In this document: positions 37,972 through 45,726 of the stretch, in pieces
Layout: every line of letters starts with the position of its first letter
Numbering within the stretch: position 1 is the first letter of the stretch
DNA from: a bacterium
GTDB taxonomy: Bacteria > Bacillota > Clostridia > Lachnospirales > Lachnospiraceae
NCBI GenBank assembly: GCA_022774325.1
Contig: JALFNN010000100.1
Coordinates: 1-64,000 of the forward strand
Length of the DNA: 64,000 bases
Reading direction: 5' to 3'
Translations under genes and position numbers: made by a program
The notes under the pieces: model-generated
Told to the model about the DNA's origin: nothing
Databases searched by the model: none
What the model saw: the letters and a program-made list of their open reading frames with translations, nothing else

Positions 37972-38601
37972 CTACTTCTGTAAAGTTTCCATCCGCTCTT
38001 TTTTCGAGAAAATACAGCCACAGTAATCCTGCCTGTATAATCCATACTCTCTGGAGAGCTCGGTAGAACGCTTATATCCGTTCTTCTTTTTAAAATCAGA
38101 CGGAAGATACGCAACCTGATATTCCGCCGCCAGACGCTCGCCGATTTCATTGAGCTTTGCGGCATTTTTCAGCGGACTGATGCTGAGCGTCGTGGTAAAA
38201 TAGTCAAATCCGCCCGCTGCCGCCACCTTTGCCGCTTCCCTGAGTCTCAGCTCATAACATTTAAAACAGCGCTCGCCGCCCTCCGGCACCTGCTCCAGCC
38301 CTTTTACCATGGCATAAAATTTCTCACTGTCATAATTTCCCGCAAGAAAATGAACCGGATACTTCGCAGGCATTTCCCGGATCAGCCGCTCCTGTTCCCG
38401 GATTCTCTTATAGAATTCCTCTTCCGGAAAAATATTCGGATTATAGTAAAACACCGTGATCTCAAAATACTGCGATAAATATTCCAGTACATAACTGCTG
38501 CACGGTGCACAACAGCTGTGGAGCAGAAGCTTCGGGACCTTTTCTTCCTCTTCCAGGCATCCGATCACCTTCTCCATCTCCTTCTGATAATTCCTGTTCA
38601 C
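37972..38601 (-). CDS. queH: Epoxyqueuosine reductase QueH
   Basis: Makes queuosine from epoxyqueuosine in tRNA (positions 34 of Tyr, His, Asn and Asp tRNAs), replacing QueG. 209 residues with the family cysteines: HSCCAPCSS (C30, C31, C34), a later CFKC pair, and DYCGCIFS near the end; these bind an Fe-S cluster and metal. The start is GTG at 38601, with GGAG 10 bases upstream. No preQ1 aptamer precedes it. Its presence shows this organism makes queuosine-modified tRNA, which matters for the operon at 43.2-45.6 kb. Confidence 0.93.
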   Translation of the reverse strand: MNRNYQKEMEKVIGCLEEEEKVPKLLLHSCCAPCSSYVLEYLSQYFEITVFYYNPNIFPEEEFYKRIREQERLIREMPAKYPVHFLAGNYDSEKFYAMVKGLEQVPEGGERCFKCYELRLREAAKVAAAGGFDYFTTTLSISPLKNAAKLNEIGERLAAEYQVAYLPSDFKKKNGYKRSTELSREYGLYRQDYCGCIFSKKERMETLQK

Positions 38602-38636
38602 TTCTTCCCTACTCCTCTCTTCTTTCCTTCCCGGAT

Positions 38637-38665
38637 CTTATATGTTTCTTCGTATTTCTTATCAA
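38637..38665 (-). promoter_or_regulatory. Promoter of queH
   Basis: A -35 TTGATA (38660-38665) and -10 TATAAG (38637-38642) with 17-base spacing, upstream of the GTG start. Confidence 0.65.
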
Positions 38666-38756
38666 ATATTACCGTTTCCGAACAGATATCTGTATCTTTT
38701 CATAAAATAATATATAGAATCATTCCCCGTATCATTCATGAGACTGGAGGTTACCT

Positions 38757-39524
38757 ATGGAATATCTGCTGGAAGTCAAAGATATCAATTATGCCTATCA
38801 CAACATGGACGGCGAAACCAAAGCGCTGGAACACATTTCGTTCTCTATGAAAGAAGGCGACTTTCTCGCCATCGTCGGTCCGTCCGGCTGTGGAAAATCC
38901 ACACTCTTACACCTGATTGCAGGTCTTCTGGAACCCGAAAAAGGGCTGATCCTGCTAAATGGAAAATACTTACGCGGCAGCGCCACCAACATCGGCTATA
39001 TGCTTCAGAAGGATGAACTTCTGGAATGGCGCACCGTCTATCACAACGTACTCCTCGGTCTGGAAATCCAGCACAGCATGGCCGCCCGTGCCAAAGAAAA
39101 AGCGCGCGAACTTCTTGACATCTACGGGCTGGATCAATTCGCATCCTCCCGCCCCTCCGAACTCTCCGGAGGAATGCGGCAGAGAGCGGCTCTCGTACGC
39201 ACACTGGTTCTGGAACCGGATCTTCTCCTGCTTGACGAACCCTTCTCAGCACTCGACTACCAGACACGTCTGAACGTCGGGGACGACATCGGCCAGATCA
39301 TCCGCAAAGAAAAGAAAAGCGCCATCTTAGTCACCCACGACCTCGCGGAAGCGATCAGCCTTGCCGATCGGGTGATCGTCCTCACCGCCCGCCCTGCCAC
39401 CATACTCCAGACTATCCCAATCACATTCCAGGAGCCGGATCTTACACCTCTGAAGCGGCGCGGCGCTCCGGAATTCAAATCCTATTTCAATCTCATATGG
39501 AAGGAGTTAAACCCCAATGAATGA
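38757..39524 (+). CDS. ABC importer ATPase, nitrate/sulfonate/taurine (SsuB/TauB) type
   Basis: 255 residues: Walker A GPSGCGKST (41-49), signature LSGGMRQRAALVR, Walker B LLLLDEPFSALD, and the H-loop TH. The DLAEAISLADRVIVLTARP tail is typical of the NitT/TauT family. It overlaps the permease by eight bases. GC content looks higher here than in neighbours. No substrate-binding protein is encoded nearby, so the cargo (sulfonate, thiamine precursor, other) cannot be named. Confidence 0.88.
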   Translation: MEYLLEVKDINYAYHNMDGETKALEHISFSMKEGDFLAIVGPSGCGKSTLLHLIAGLLEPEKGLILLNGKYLRGSATNIGYMLQKDELLEWRTVYHNVLLGLEIQHSMAARAKEKARELLDIYGLDQFASSRPSELSGGMRQRAALVRTLVLEPDLLLLDEPFSALDYQTRLNVGDDIGQIIRKEKKSAILVTHDLAEAISLADRVIVLTARPATILQTIPITFQEPDLTPLKRRGAPEFKSYFNLIWKELNPNE

Positions 39525-40314
39525 ACTGTCCCAAGGCCAGATCTACTACCTGAACAAACAGCGCCGCCGTAAGAAGATCGTCCGTTTCTCCCGCGCCGCC
39601 ATCCTGCTCGGATTCCTGTTTCTGTGGGAATTCACGGCCAATACCGGAATCATCGACTCCTTCATTTTCAGCAGTCCCTCCCGCATCGCCCTCTGTCTCA
39701 GGGACATGATTCTGGACGGAAGCATTTTCCTGCACATCGGCGTGACCCTTTATGAAACGCTCCTGAGCTTCGCCCTTGTAATCATCCTGAGCCTCATCAT
39801 CGCAATCCTGCTCTGGTTCAGCCCGGGGCTTTCCGAGGTCCTCGATCCTTACCTGGTCATTCTGAACAGCCTGCCCAAATCCGCATTGGCTCCCCTGCTC
39901 ATCGTATGGCTCGGTGCCAACAAGACCACGATCATCGTCGCGGGAATGTCCGTTGCCATCTTCGGCAGCATCTTAAATCTTTACGCCAACTTCGTCACCG
40001 TCGATCCCGATAAACTCACCCTGATCTACACCCTGCACGGCAATCGTTTTCATGCCCTGACCAAAGTTGTCATCCCAAGCTGCATCCCCGCCATCATCAG
40101 CACCATGAAAGTCAACATCGGCCTCTGCCTGGTCGGCGTCGTCATCGGCGAATTTATCGGCGGGCGGGAAGGACTGGGATACATGATCATCTACGGAAGC
40201 CAGGTATTCAAACTGGATCTTCTCATTCTTTCGATCTGTATCCTGTGTTTCATCGCTCTGGGACTTTATGGGATCATCAGTGCCGTTGAAAAGTATTGCC
40301 TGAAGAAACGCTAG
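39517..40314 (+). CDS. ABC importer permease, SsuC/TauC type
   Basis: 265 residues with about six membrane spans and a BPD_transp_1 domain. The EAA-like loop interacting with the ATPase is at about residues 165-190 (TLHGNRFHALTKVVIPSCIP). It is translationally coupled to the ATPase by an eight-base overlap. A terminator follows directly, so the importer operon is only two genes long. Confidence 0.87.
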   Translation: MNELSQGQIYYLNKQRRRKKIVRFSRAAILLGFLFLWEFTANTGIIDSFIFSSPSRIALCLRDMILDGSIFLHIGVTLYETLLSFALVIILSLIIAILLWFSPGLSEVLDPYLVILNSLPKSALAPLLIVWLGANKTTIIVAGMSVAIFGSILNLYANFVTVDPDKLTLIYTLHGNRFHALTKVVIPSCIPAIISTMKVNIGLCLVGVVIGEFIGGREGLGYMIIYGSQVFKLDLLILSICILCFIALGLYGIISAVEKYCLKKR

Positions 40315-40337
40315 CGCACCAGTGCACCAGAACCTGG

Positions 40338-40370
40338 AACCGCTGTAGGCTTTTTAAGGTTACAGCGGTT
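40338..40370. terminator. Terminator after the SsuBC-type pair
   Basis: Perfect 10-bp stem AACCGCTGTA/TACAGCGGTT (40338-40347 and 40361-40370), followed by TTTGTTATT on the plus strand. The convergent small membrane gene ends inside it. Confidence 0.8.
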
Positions 40371-40701
40371 TGTTATTAGACTTCACTTTATATCCAATCC
40401 AGCAAATCGCCCCTCCGATCACATCCGAAAGCGGATTCGCCCAGATATCCCGGTTCAGCAGCGTCCGAAAAAGAAGCATCGCCGTGTAAAATGCCAGCAC
40501 AAACAGCTTGCGGAAAAAGGAATCCGCTTTGAACGCATTCCACCACATTCCGGCCGCCTCCTTCCACCCGTGCTCCCGCGCATATAAATATAGGAACATA
40601 AACAGCACTGCTAATATCATTGCAAAGCCAAGCGGCTGGTACAATGCTGTCAGTACGTTCGTAAGTATGATTTTTATAATTTCTATGATTCTTTCTGCCA
40701 C
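40360..40701 (-). pseudogene. Truncated VanZ-family-like membrane protein
   Basis: 113 residues with two clear membrane spans. As I recall the family, the sequence resembles the N-terminal section of Lachnospiraceae VanZ-like proteins up to the RTLLNRDIWANPLSDVIGG point. There it turns into a short unrelated tail, and the stop lies inside the ssuC terminator. The conserved VanZ core that normally follows is missing in all frames. I treat it as a remnant, though a functional short protein cannot be excluded. Confidence 0.5.
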
Positions 40702-40861
40702 AATTTCTTCGCTCCTGATTCATATGATTCTATTCCAAGCACAATTCCTGTTTCAAAGTATTCCGTTTCCGTTATGTTAGCATACACAATATCATTTTTC
40801 AATGAATCTGTAATTGAAAATGAAACTCCCCCTATTCTCCCCATTATTAACTTCCATCCTA

Positions 40862-40891
40862 TTGAAAAAATCCCTACAAATATATTATAAT
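40862..40891 (+). promoter_or_regulatory. Promoter of the Lon-like AAA+ gene
   Basis: A -35 TTGAAA (40862-40867) and -10 TATAAT (40886-40891) with an 18-base spacer. The ribosome binding site GGAG (40921-40924) lies nine bases before the ATG. Confidence 0.75.
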
Positions 40892-40933
40892 ACATCCAAC
40901 AAACAAATGCAGATAAAATTGGAGTACAAGATC

Positions 40934-42001
40934 ATGAATGAAACAGAAACGCTCTCCCGTCACAACCAACTGAAATACCGCCTTCGGAACCGGATCGCGC
41001 CGGAGTTATTTGAATGTATGCCGGAAGAAATACAGAATTTTCTTATTGAACTGGATCCGGCTGATATAAAAGAAGCCTACCTTACCACGATGCTGAAGAT
41101 TCCGTGGCAGGCAGGTGACAAAGTCCCGGATATTAATCTGACACAGGCGAAACGGATTCTGGACTGCTCCCACTATGCCATGACGGATGTGAAGGAGAAA
41201 ATCCTCCGCTACATGGCCTGCCAGAAGCATCTTGGCAAGAATTATGGTGCCGTTCTACTTCTCGCAGGGGCTCCGGGCGTCGGAAAAACCTCCATCGCCG
41301 CCTCCATCGCAAGGGCAATGGGAAGGCCATGCGTCAAGATTTCCCTGGCAGGGATCTCCGATGCGCTGTTTCTTCGCGGCACCCAGACCATTTTCCATAA
41401 CGCAAGACCCGGACGGATCGTGGATGCATTGATCCGCTCCAAGAGCTTCTGCCCGGTGATTCTTCTCGATGAAATCGATAAAATGGGGGATTCACTGGAA
41501 CACGGCTGCCCAGAGAATGTACTGCTCGACCTTCTGGACAGCGACCGTTCTCGGTTTGTGGACAACTATCTCGGATTTCCGCTGGATCTGTCCAATGCAA
41601 TTTTCATCGCGACAGCCAACAGCCTTGAGCCGCTCTCTCCGGTCCTGAAAGACCGGCTTGATATCGTGGAGCTTCCATCCTACACACCGTTTGATAAAGA
41701 ACAAATCGTGGAAGGCTACGTCTGGCCGAAGCTGATCACCGAATATCATCTGGACTCTCTGGATTATCTCTGTGATCCTCTGGAAAATGAGCTGGCACAT
41801 CCACAGGGCCTTGAACTGAAAGAAGATGCGATAAAAGAACTGATCCGCCTCTGCCCGGAAGACGGCGTCCGCGATCTGGAACGCATCTGCCGGACCTTAT
41901 GCGAATCCGTGATCAGTATTTATTACGCACAAGGCGAACTGATCGAACAGATTAATACAGACAATCTGGATCGTCTGCTTGGAAAAATTTATTATAAATA
42001 A
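40934..42001 (+). CDS. Lon-like AAA+ ATPase lacking the protease domain
   Basis: 355 residues from the ATG at 40934 (the frame runs 40 codons further upstream with no site). Residues 55-95 match the helix before the Lon ATPase (IPW...AKRILDCSHYAMTDVKEKIL). Walker A is GAPGVGKT (112-119), Walker B VILLDEID (175-182), sensor 1 ATAN, and the lid ends with GVRDLERICRTLC. Lon would continue with the S16 Ser-Lys protease, but the protein stops here. It also lacks the LON substrate-binding domain. I infer a remodelling ATPase, or a partner of a separate protease. Two bases separate it from the convergent kinase gene. Confidence 0.8.
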   Translation: MNETETLSRHNQLKYRLRNRIAPELFECMPEEIQNFLIELDPADIKEAYLTTMLKIPWQAGDKVPDINLTQAKRILDCSHYAMTDVKEKILRYMACQKHLGKNYGAVLLLAGAPGVGKTSIAASIARAMGRPCVKISLAGISDALFLRGTQTIFHNARPGRIVDALIRSKSFCPVILLDEIDKMGDSLEHGCPENVLLDLLDSDRSRFVDNYLGFPLDLSNAIFIATANSLEPLSPVLKDRLDIVELPSYTPFDKEQIVEGYVWPKLITEYHLDSLDYLCDPLENELAHPQGLELKEDAIKELIRLCPEDGVRDLERICRTLCESVISIYYAQGELIEQINTDNLDRLLGKIYYK

Positions 42002-42003
42002 AC

Positions 42004-43092
42004 TTAGGAACGTTTCTCCAGAACATCCCGGATGATCCATTCCAGCTCATCCGTCTTCCGCGCAATATCCTTCGCCAACTGCAACTGACAGCGGGTCCGG
42101 ACCAGATTATGTTTCGGGTACTCACACCGGAAATATTTATCCCCGGTAATATAATCATCCAGGAATCTGGACGCAAGCTCGATCGTAATCGAAAACGTCG
42201 CCTTCACAAGATTTTCAATCTCAATCTCCGTAAGAGAGTCCTTCGTTGCCCCGATAAAACCATTTGCAAACGCACGGAATTTCGCTGTATCAAAGAACAC
42301 CTTCGAAGTATCCGGCTCGTCCTCCACCGCCGTATTGGCAATAAACCGGACCGCATCCGCGAAATCATACATCGACATACCCGGCATGATCGTATCCAAA
42401 TCGATCACCACGATAGGCTCTTTCGTCACACTGTCAAACAGAACATTATTACATTTCGTGTCATTGTGCGTGACACGCTTCGGGATCTCACCATTTTCAA
42501 ATCTCACACTAAGCTCCGCCGCCTGCTCTCTAACCGACTCAATATACGCGATCTCCTCAGATACTTCCTTCACACGGCCACATTCATCCATTTCCACATC
42601 CGCAAACAGCGTATCCAACCGCTTTTTCGTATTATGAAAATCCGGAATCGTCTCATGCAGAATCGAACCGTCAAAATCAGAAAGCTGTGTCTGAAAATTA
42701 CCAAACGCCTTCCCCGTCGCCTCGATCACATGCAGATCATCCGAAGCATTAAACGTCACCGAATCCACATAATTGATCACACGCCAGAACGCATCATCCC
42801 CGTCAATATAATAATTCGTCCCCTCATTCGTATGATGAAAATGAAGGGTGATCTGATCCGGATACTTCGCGCGGATGAACGACGTCACATGATCGATATT
42901 CTCCATAATCTCAACCGGACTCTTAAATACATTCGTATTGACTTTCTGGAACAGATAAGACTTGAACGTCTTCTCATTCGTATAAGTTACTTTATAAGTA
43001 GAATTAATATTTCCCATTGCAATCACATGGTAAGAATACAGCTCGCCGGGAAGCCGGAACTTCTCTCCGACAATCTTCAGTGTTTCAAACAT
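42004..43092 (-). CDS. APH-fold kinase resembling N-acetylhexosamine 1-kinase
   Basis: 362 residues of aminoglycoside-phosphotransferase fold. The catalytic loop is VTHNDTKCNNVLFD (His-Asn-Asp, then the Mg-binding Asn), and the second metal aspartate is in VVIDLDTIMPG. NahK of Bifidobacterium, which phosphorylates GlcNAc/GalNAc at C1, has this fold and similar motifs. Other small-molecule kinases do too, so the substrate is a guess. It has AGGAGG before the start and probably its own promoter; it follows the queuosine-type operon by 129 bases. Confidence 0.75.
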   Translation of the reverse strand: MFETLKIVGEKFRLPGELYSYHVIAMGNINSTYKVTYTNEKTFKSYLFQKVNTNVFKSPVEIMENIDHVTSFIRAKYPDQITLHFHHTNEGTNYYIDGDDAFWRVINYVDSVTFNASDDLHVIEATGKAFGNFQTQLSDFDGSILHETIPDFHNTKKRLDTLFADVEMDECGRVKEVSEEIAYIESVREQAAELSVRFENGEIPKRVTHNDTKCNNVLFDSVTKEPIVVIDLDTIMPGMSMYDFADAVRFIANTAVEDEPDTSKVFFDTAKFRAFANGFIGATKDSLTEIEIENLVKATFSITIELASRFLDDYITGDKYFRCEYPKHNLVRTRCQLQLAKDIARKTDELEWIIRDVLEKRS

Positions 43093-43164
43093 ATCATTTC
43101 CTCCTTAGGTGGCAGGGTAGCCTTCCCCTATCTGCCATACATGAAATCTATCCACTTTAGGATA

Positions 43165-43193
43165 ATGTTATCACACGAAGCCATGATTCGCAA
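43165..43193 (-). promoter_or_regulatory. Promoter of the APH-fold kinase gene
   Basis: A -35 TTGCGA (43188-43193) and -10 TAACAT (43165-43170) with 17-base spacing. It lies between the SDR and kinase genes; read-through from the upstream operon is also possible since no terminator is clear. Confidence 0.55.
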
Positions 43194-43221
43194 TCATTCT
43201 TTTCTATAAACAAGCGATATG

Positions 43222-43875
43222 TCACTTTGGCCAGACAAAATTGCAGTTTCCCGCTTCCAGCCCATCGATCAAAATATTCTGCCCGGTGCAAAACCGGTTC
43301 GTAACCGCCATAAAATAGATCCATTCCGCCGCTTCTTCCACCGTCATCCACCGCTTCAGAGGAGTCAGTTCCATAATCTCATTCCACAGTGTTTCATCTT
43401 CCATCACCGGTCTGTTTAATTCGGTCATAACCCCTCCGAAATCCAGGCTGTTGCAAGTAGCCTGATACGCTGCGATCCGCATAGCTACATTCTTGGTATA
43501 AGCAAGGACGCCTCCCTTGCTTGCCGCATATTCCGGAAATTCCGAACCGGTATGCCCGCTTGCCGATCCGATCATGACAATCGAGCGAATCTCCGGCTGA
43601 ATCCCATAATGCTCGGTTATCGATATCGTTCCCTTTAGATTCACGTCAATATCATTGTCATTCTGGACACCGGCATTGTTGATCAGCACCTGAATCTCCG
43701 GAAGTTCCGGATAGGCAGATTCTTCTCGGATATCCAGGCAATAATGGGTATAATTCTCATCCACAATTGCAGACTCCTTCCTGTCAAATCCAAACACGCG
43801 ATGCCCTTCCTTTAAGAAATATTCCGCACACCCTTTCCCAATCCCGGAGCCGGTCCCGGTAATCAATACATTCAT
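43222..43875 (-). CDS. Short-chain dehydrogenase/reductase in the preQ1-regulated operon
   Basis: 217 residues, short for the family. Rossmann motif TGTGSGIG (7-14), LINNAG, and catalytic Y-AAS-K (EYAASKGG) are intact, with Ser in IGSASG, so it should be active. FGFDRKE with Asp after the second strand suggests NAD(H). The start is ATG 43875, two bases after the ECF S gene stop; the frame extends upstream but only through that gene. Its tight coupling to the S component and hydrolase ties it to their pathway. No known queuosine enzyme is an SDR of this kind, so its reaction is open. Confidence 0.85.
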   Translation of the reverse strand: MNVLITGTGSGIGKGCAEYFLKEGHRVFGFDRKESAIVDENYTHYCLDIREESAYPELPEIQVLINNAGVQNDNDIDVNLKGTISITEHYGIQPEIRSIVMIGSASGHTGSEFPEYAASKGGVLAYTKNVAMRIAAYQATCNSLDFGGVMTELNRPVMEDETLWNEIMELTPLKRWMTVEEAAEWIYFMAVTNRFCTGQNILIDGLEAGNCNFVWPK

Positions 43876-43877
43876 CT

Positions 43878-44438
43878 TTACAAACTCTCCTTCAAATATT
43901 TCTTCAATGCCTTGTTCAGGATCGCAACAACGTACAAGCAAATCACTCGGTCGATATAATCCGTAATAAATTGCACAACAAAACAGCTTCCCACCAGTCC
44001 AAGCGGTGTTCTGGCCAGCACCTGAACAAGGATCGTAGAACCCGAAGACGTAATTCCGCCAAACAAAAACGCCGTAATACAAGAACTTGCGATCGTAGAC
44101 GGAATGGTTATTACAAGCGCCGCCACCAGAATCCACCACTTCTTCGGATGGTATTTCCTGTATACAAGGCCGGTCACAAGCCCAAGTATGATCCCAACCG
44201 GTGCATAATACAGGGAATAAATATCAACCGTTATTCCCATAAGCAGTCCACTGATCAGATTCGGGAGCATTCCATAGAATGGCCCCATAACCGAAGCAAT
44301 CAAAACAGTTCCAATACTGTCCAGATAAATCGGAAGTTTCAGAAACAGCGCGATCTGGCCTCCGATCAAATTGATGCAGATAGCAAATGCAATCATGCAA
44401 ATTTTATATGCTGATGTTTTTCTTGACTTTACATTCAT
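43878..44438 (-). CDS. ECF transporter S component, probably for a queuosine precursor
   Basis: 186 residues with about six membrane spans (IGGQIALFLKLPIYLDSIGTVL is the opening pair, in two parts). This is the ECF-type small substrate-capture fold, which works with a shared EcfA1A2T module encoded elsewhere. ATG 44438 is used because AGGAGG lies nine bases upstream; TTG 44444 is too close. The preQ1 riboswitch at the operon head suggests a preQ0/preQ1/queuine/queuosine cargo (QueT/QrtT role). A plain nucleoside cargo is the alternative. Confidence 0.75.
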   Translation of the reverse strand: MNVKSRKTSAYKICMIAFAICINLIGGQIALFLKLPIYLDSIGTVLIASVMGPFYGMLPNLISGLLMGITVDIYSLYYAPVGIILGLVTGLVYRKYHPKKWWILVAALVITIPSTIASSCITAFLFGGITSSGSTILVQVLARTPLGLVGSCFVVQFITDYIDRVICLYVVAILNKALKKYLKESL

Positions 44439-44451
44439 TCCCAAAATCCTC

Positions 44452-45426
44452 CTATATGATATCCTGCAAAATATCCAGTTCTTCCGGCTTCACGTCCAGA
44501 ATTCTGGAAAGGAATAACCGGAAAAAGCGCAGGACATCTACTTCTGTCATCACTTTTGCATTGGCCTCTTTTCTGTAGAAATTCATCGAATCTACCACAG
44601 ACTGCCCCAGAGAAATCCCCTGTGTCTCGATCTGTACATAAGAATCAAAGCCCTGGCAAATATTTCGGTCGATAAAATACGCCACTGTAAGCGGATCATT
44701 GATCACACACCCGATGATATGCTCCCACTGCCAGTGAAAATCAAAATAAAACTTTGTAATCTTCCTGATAAAATCACCCGTTTCAGGATTCAGCCGGCAA
44801 ATATATTCCAAAATCGTCGGTGTCAGAACAATTTTCCGCGTCACATCAAGACCTATCATATGAATCTTTTTGCCGTTCTCATACATTGTATCGTACACAA
44901 GCGCCGCCGCATCCGGATCACACCAGTAGTTATATTCCGCCACCGGCGAACAGTTTCCATGACTTTTAAACGTTCCGCCCATGGACACCAGCTCTTCTAT
45001 GTTGAGAAATGCATCCATATCCCGATCAATCAACACTGCAAGATTCGTCATCGGCCCCAACGCGATCACCGAAACCTTCTCCGCTTTCAGCACCGATGCC
45101 ATAAAATCAACAGCATCCATCTGCTGTTCATAGCCATCCACTTCCGACAAATAGCTTTCACCAAGTCCATCTTCTCCATGGGTGTCAAGCGCATTCACAT
45201 ATTCCCGCCTGACCGGTCTCTTTTCCCCGACAAAAATCGGTACATCCAGTCTGCCCATCTGCCGCAGGACCTTCTTTGTATTTCCAAATCCCATCTCCAC
45301 AGGAGCATTTCCACACACGATCGTAATTCCGATCACTTCGATCTCTTCTGATTTAAGCGCCAGCATGATCGCAAGACTGTCATCAATTCCAGGATCACAG
45401 TCAATAATCACTTTTCTTCGTTCCAT
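44452..45426 (-). CDS. Inosine/uridine-type nucleoside hydrolase, QueK-like
   Basis: 324 residues from ATG 45426; the 12-codon longer frame has no site. The calcium motif IIDCDPGIDD is at the start, with VSMGG and NDPLTVAYF later, as in N-ribohydrolases that free the base from ribose. In Clostridioides difficile a member of this family, QueK, cleaves queuosine to queuine. A preQ1 aptamer and terminator directly before this gene, and an ECF S gene after it, make the QueK role likely here. Substrate choice was not deduced from active-site residues. Confidence 0.82.
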   Translation of the reverse strand: MERRKVIIDCDPGIDDSLAIMLALKSEEIEVIGITIVCGNAPVEMGFGNTKKVLRQMGRLDVPIFVGEKRPVRREYVNALDTHGEDGLGESYLSEVDGYEQQMDAVDFMASVLKAEKVSVIALGPMTNLAVLIDRDMDAFLNIEELVSMGGTFKSHGNCSPVAEYNYWCDPDAAALVYDTMYENGKKIHMIGLDVTRKIVLTPTILEYICRLNPETGDFIRKITKFYFDFHWQWEHIIGCVINDPLTVAYFIDRNICQGFDSYVQIETQGISLGQSVVDSMNFYRKEANAKVMTEVDVLRFFRLFLSRILDVKPEELDILQDII

Positions 45427-45460
45427 CTTCTTTTTCCCTTTCCTTATTATTTTCAAAGGC

Positions 45461-45534
45461 AAAAAAATAGCTTTTGTTTACAGAAACCTCCATAAACAAA
45501 AGCATCATGAACCAGGCTGCTTTCCTGCAGCCTG
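45461..45534 (-). terminator. Riboswitch-linked terminator, with a second hairpin before it
   Basis: A perfect 11-bp stem GCTTTTGTTTA/TAAACAAAAGC (45470-45480 and 45493-45503) is followed by a seven-U run on the minus strand. It lies between the aptamer and the hydrolase start. A second strong hairpin, CAGGCTGC/GCAGCCTG (about 45513-45534), lies between aptamer and terminator. Premature termination would shut off the operon. Confidence 0.85.
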
Positions 45535-45555
45535 AATATATTCTGATTTACTTTG

Positions 45556-45590
45556 CCTAGTTTTTTATACTGGGAGGTTTTCGAACCAGT
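45556..45590 (-). promoter_or_regulatory. preQ1-I riboswitch aptamer
   Basis: On the minus strand: five-pair stem ACUGG/CCAGU, a 12-base loop starting UUC (UUCGAAAACCUC), then the tail AUAAAAAACUAGG. The B. subtilis queC aptamer has the same plan: a five-pair stem, a 12-base loop starting UUC, and tail AUAAAAAACUAA. AGG of the tail can pair with CCU in the loop to form the pseudoknot. It begins a few bases after the predicted transcription start, as expected for the smallest riboswitch class. Confidence 0.9.
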
Positions 45591-45600
45591 TTCGAGAAAT

Positions 45601-45629
45601 AGTGTACCACAGTTTCCCATTTATGGCAA
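45601..45629 (-). promoter_or_regulatory. Promoter of the preQ1-regulated operon
   Basis: A -35 TTGCCA (45624-45629) and -10 TACACT (45601-45606) with 17-base spacing. Transcription would begin near 45594, immediately before the aptamer. Confidence 0.7.
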
Positions 45630-45726
45630 TCCATAATTTCTATCCTTTATCTACTTCCTTTCTCTGCCATATTCTAACTGGTGGCCTCATCGTCCTTTTG
45701 ATCTTGTTTGTTCTTGATGTCTGAGT

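Noticed and set aside
38602..38660. preQ1 riboswitch before queH
   Set aside because: The leader is short and lacks the five-pair stem with the AAAAAACUA tail.
42109..43209. 366-codon plus-strand frame over the APH-fold kinase
   Set aside because: Arg/His/Ile-rich shadow of a real kinase with intact catalytic motifs.
43876..44139. N-terminal extension of the SDR gene
   Set aside because: It only reads through the ECF S gene out of frame; the ATG at 43875 begins directly at the Rossmann motif.
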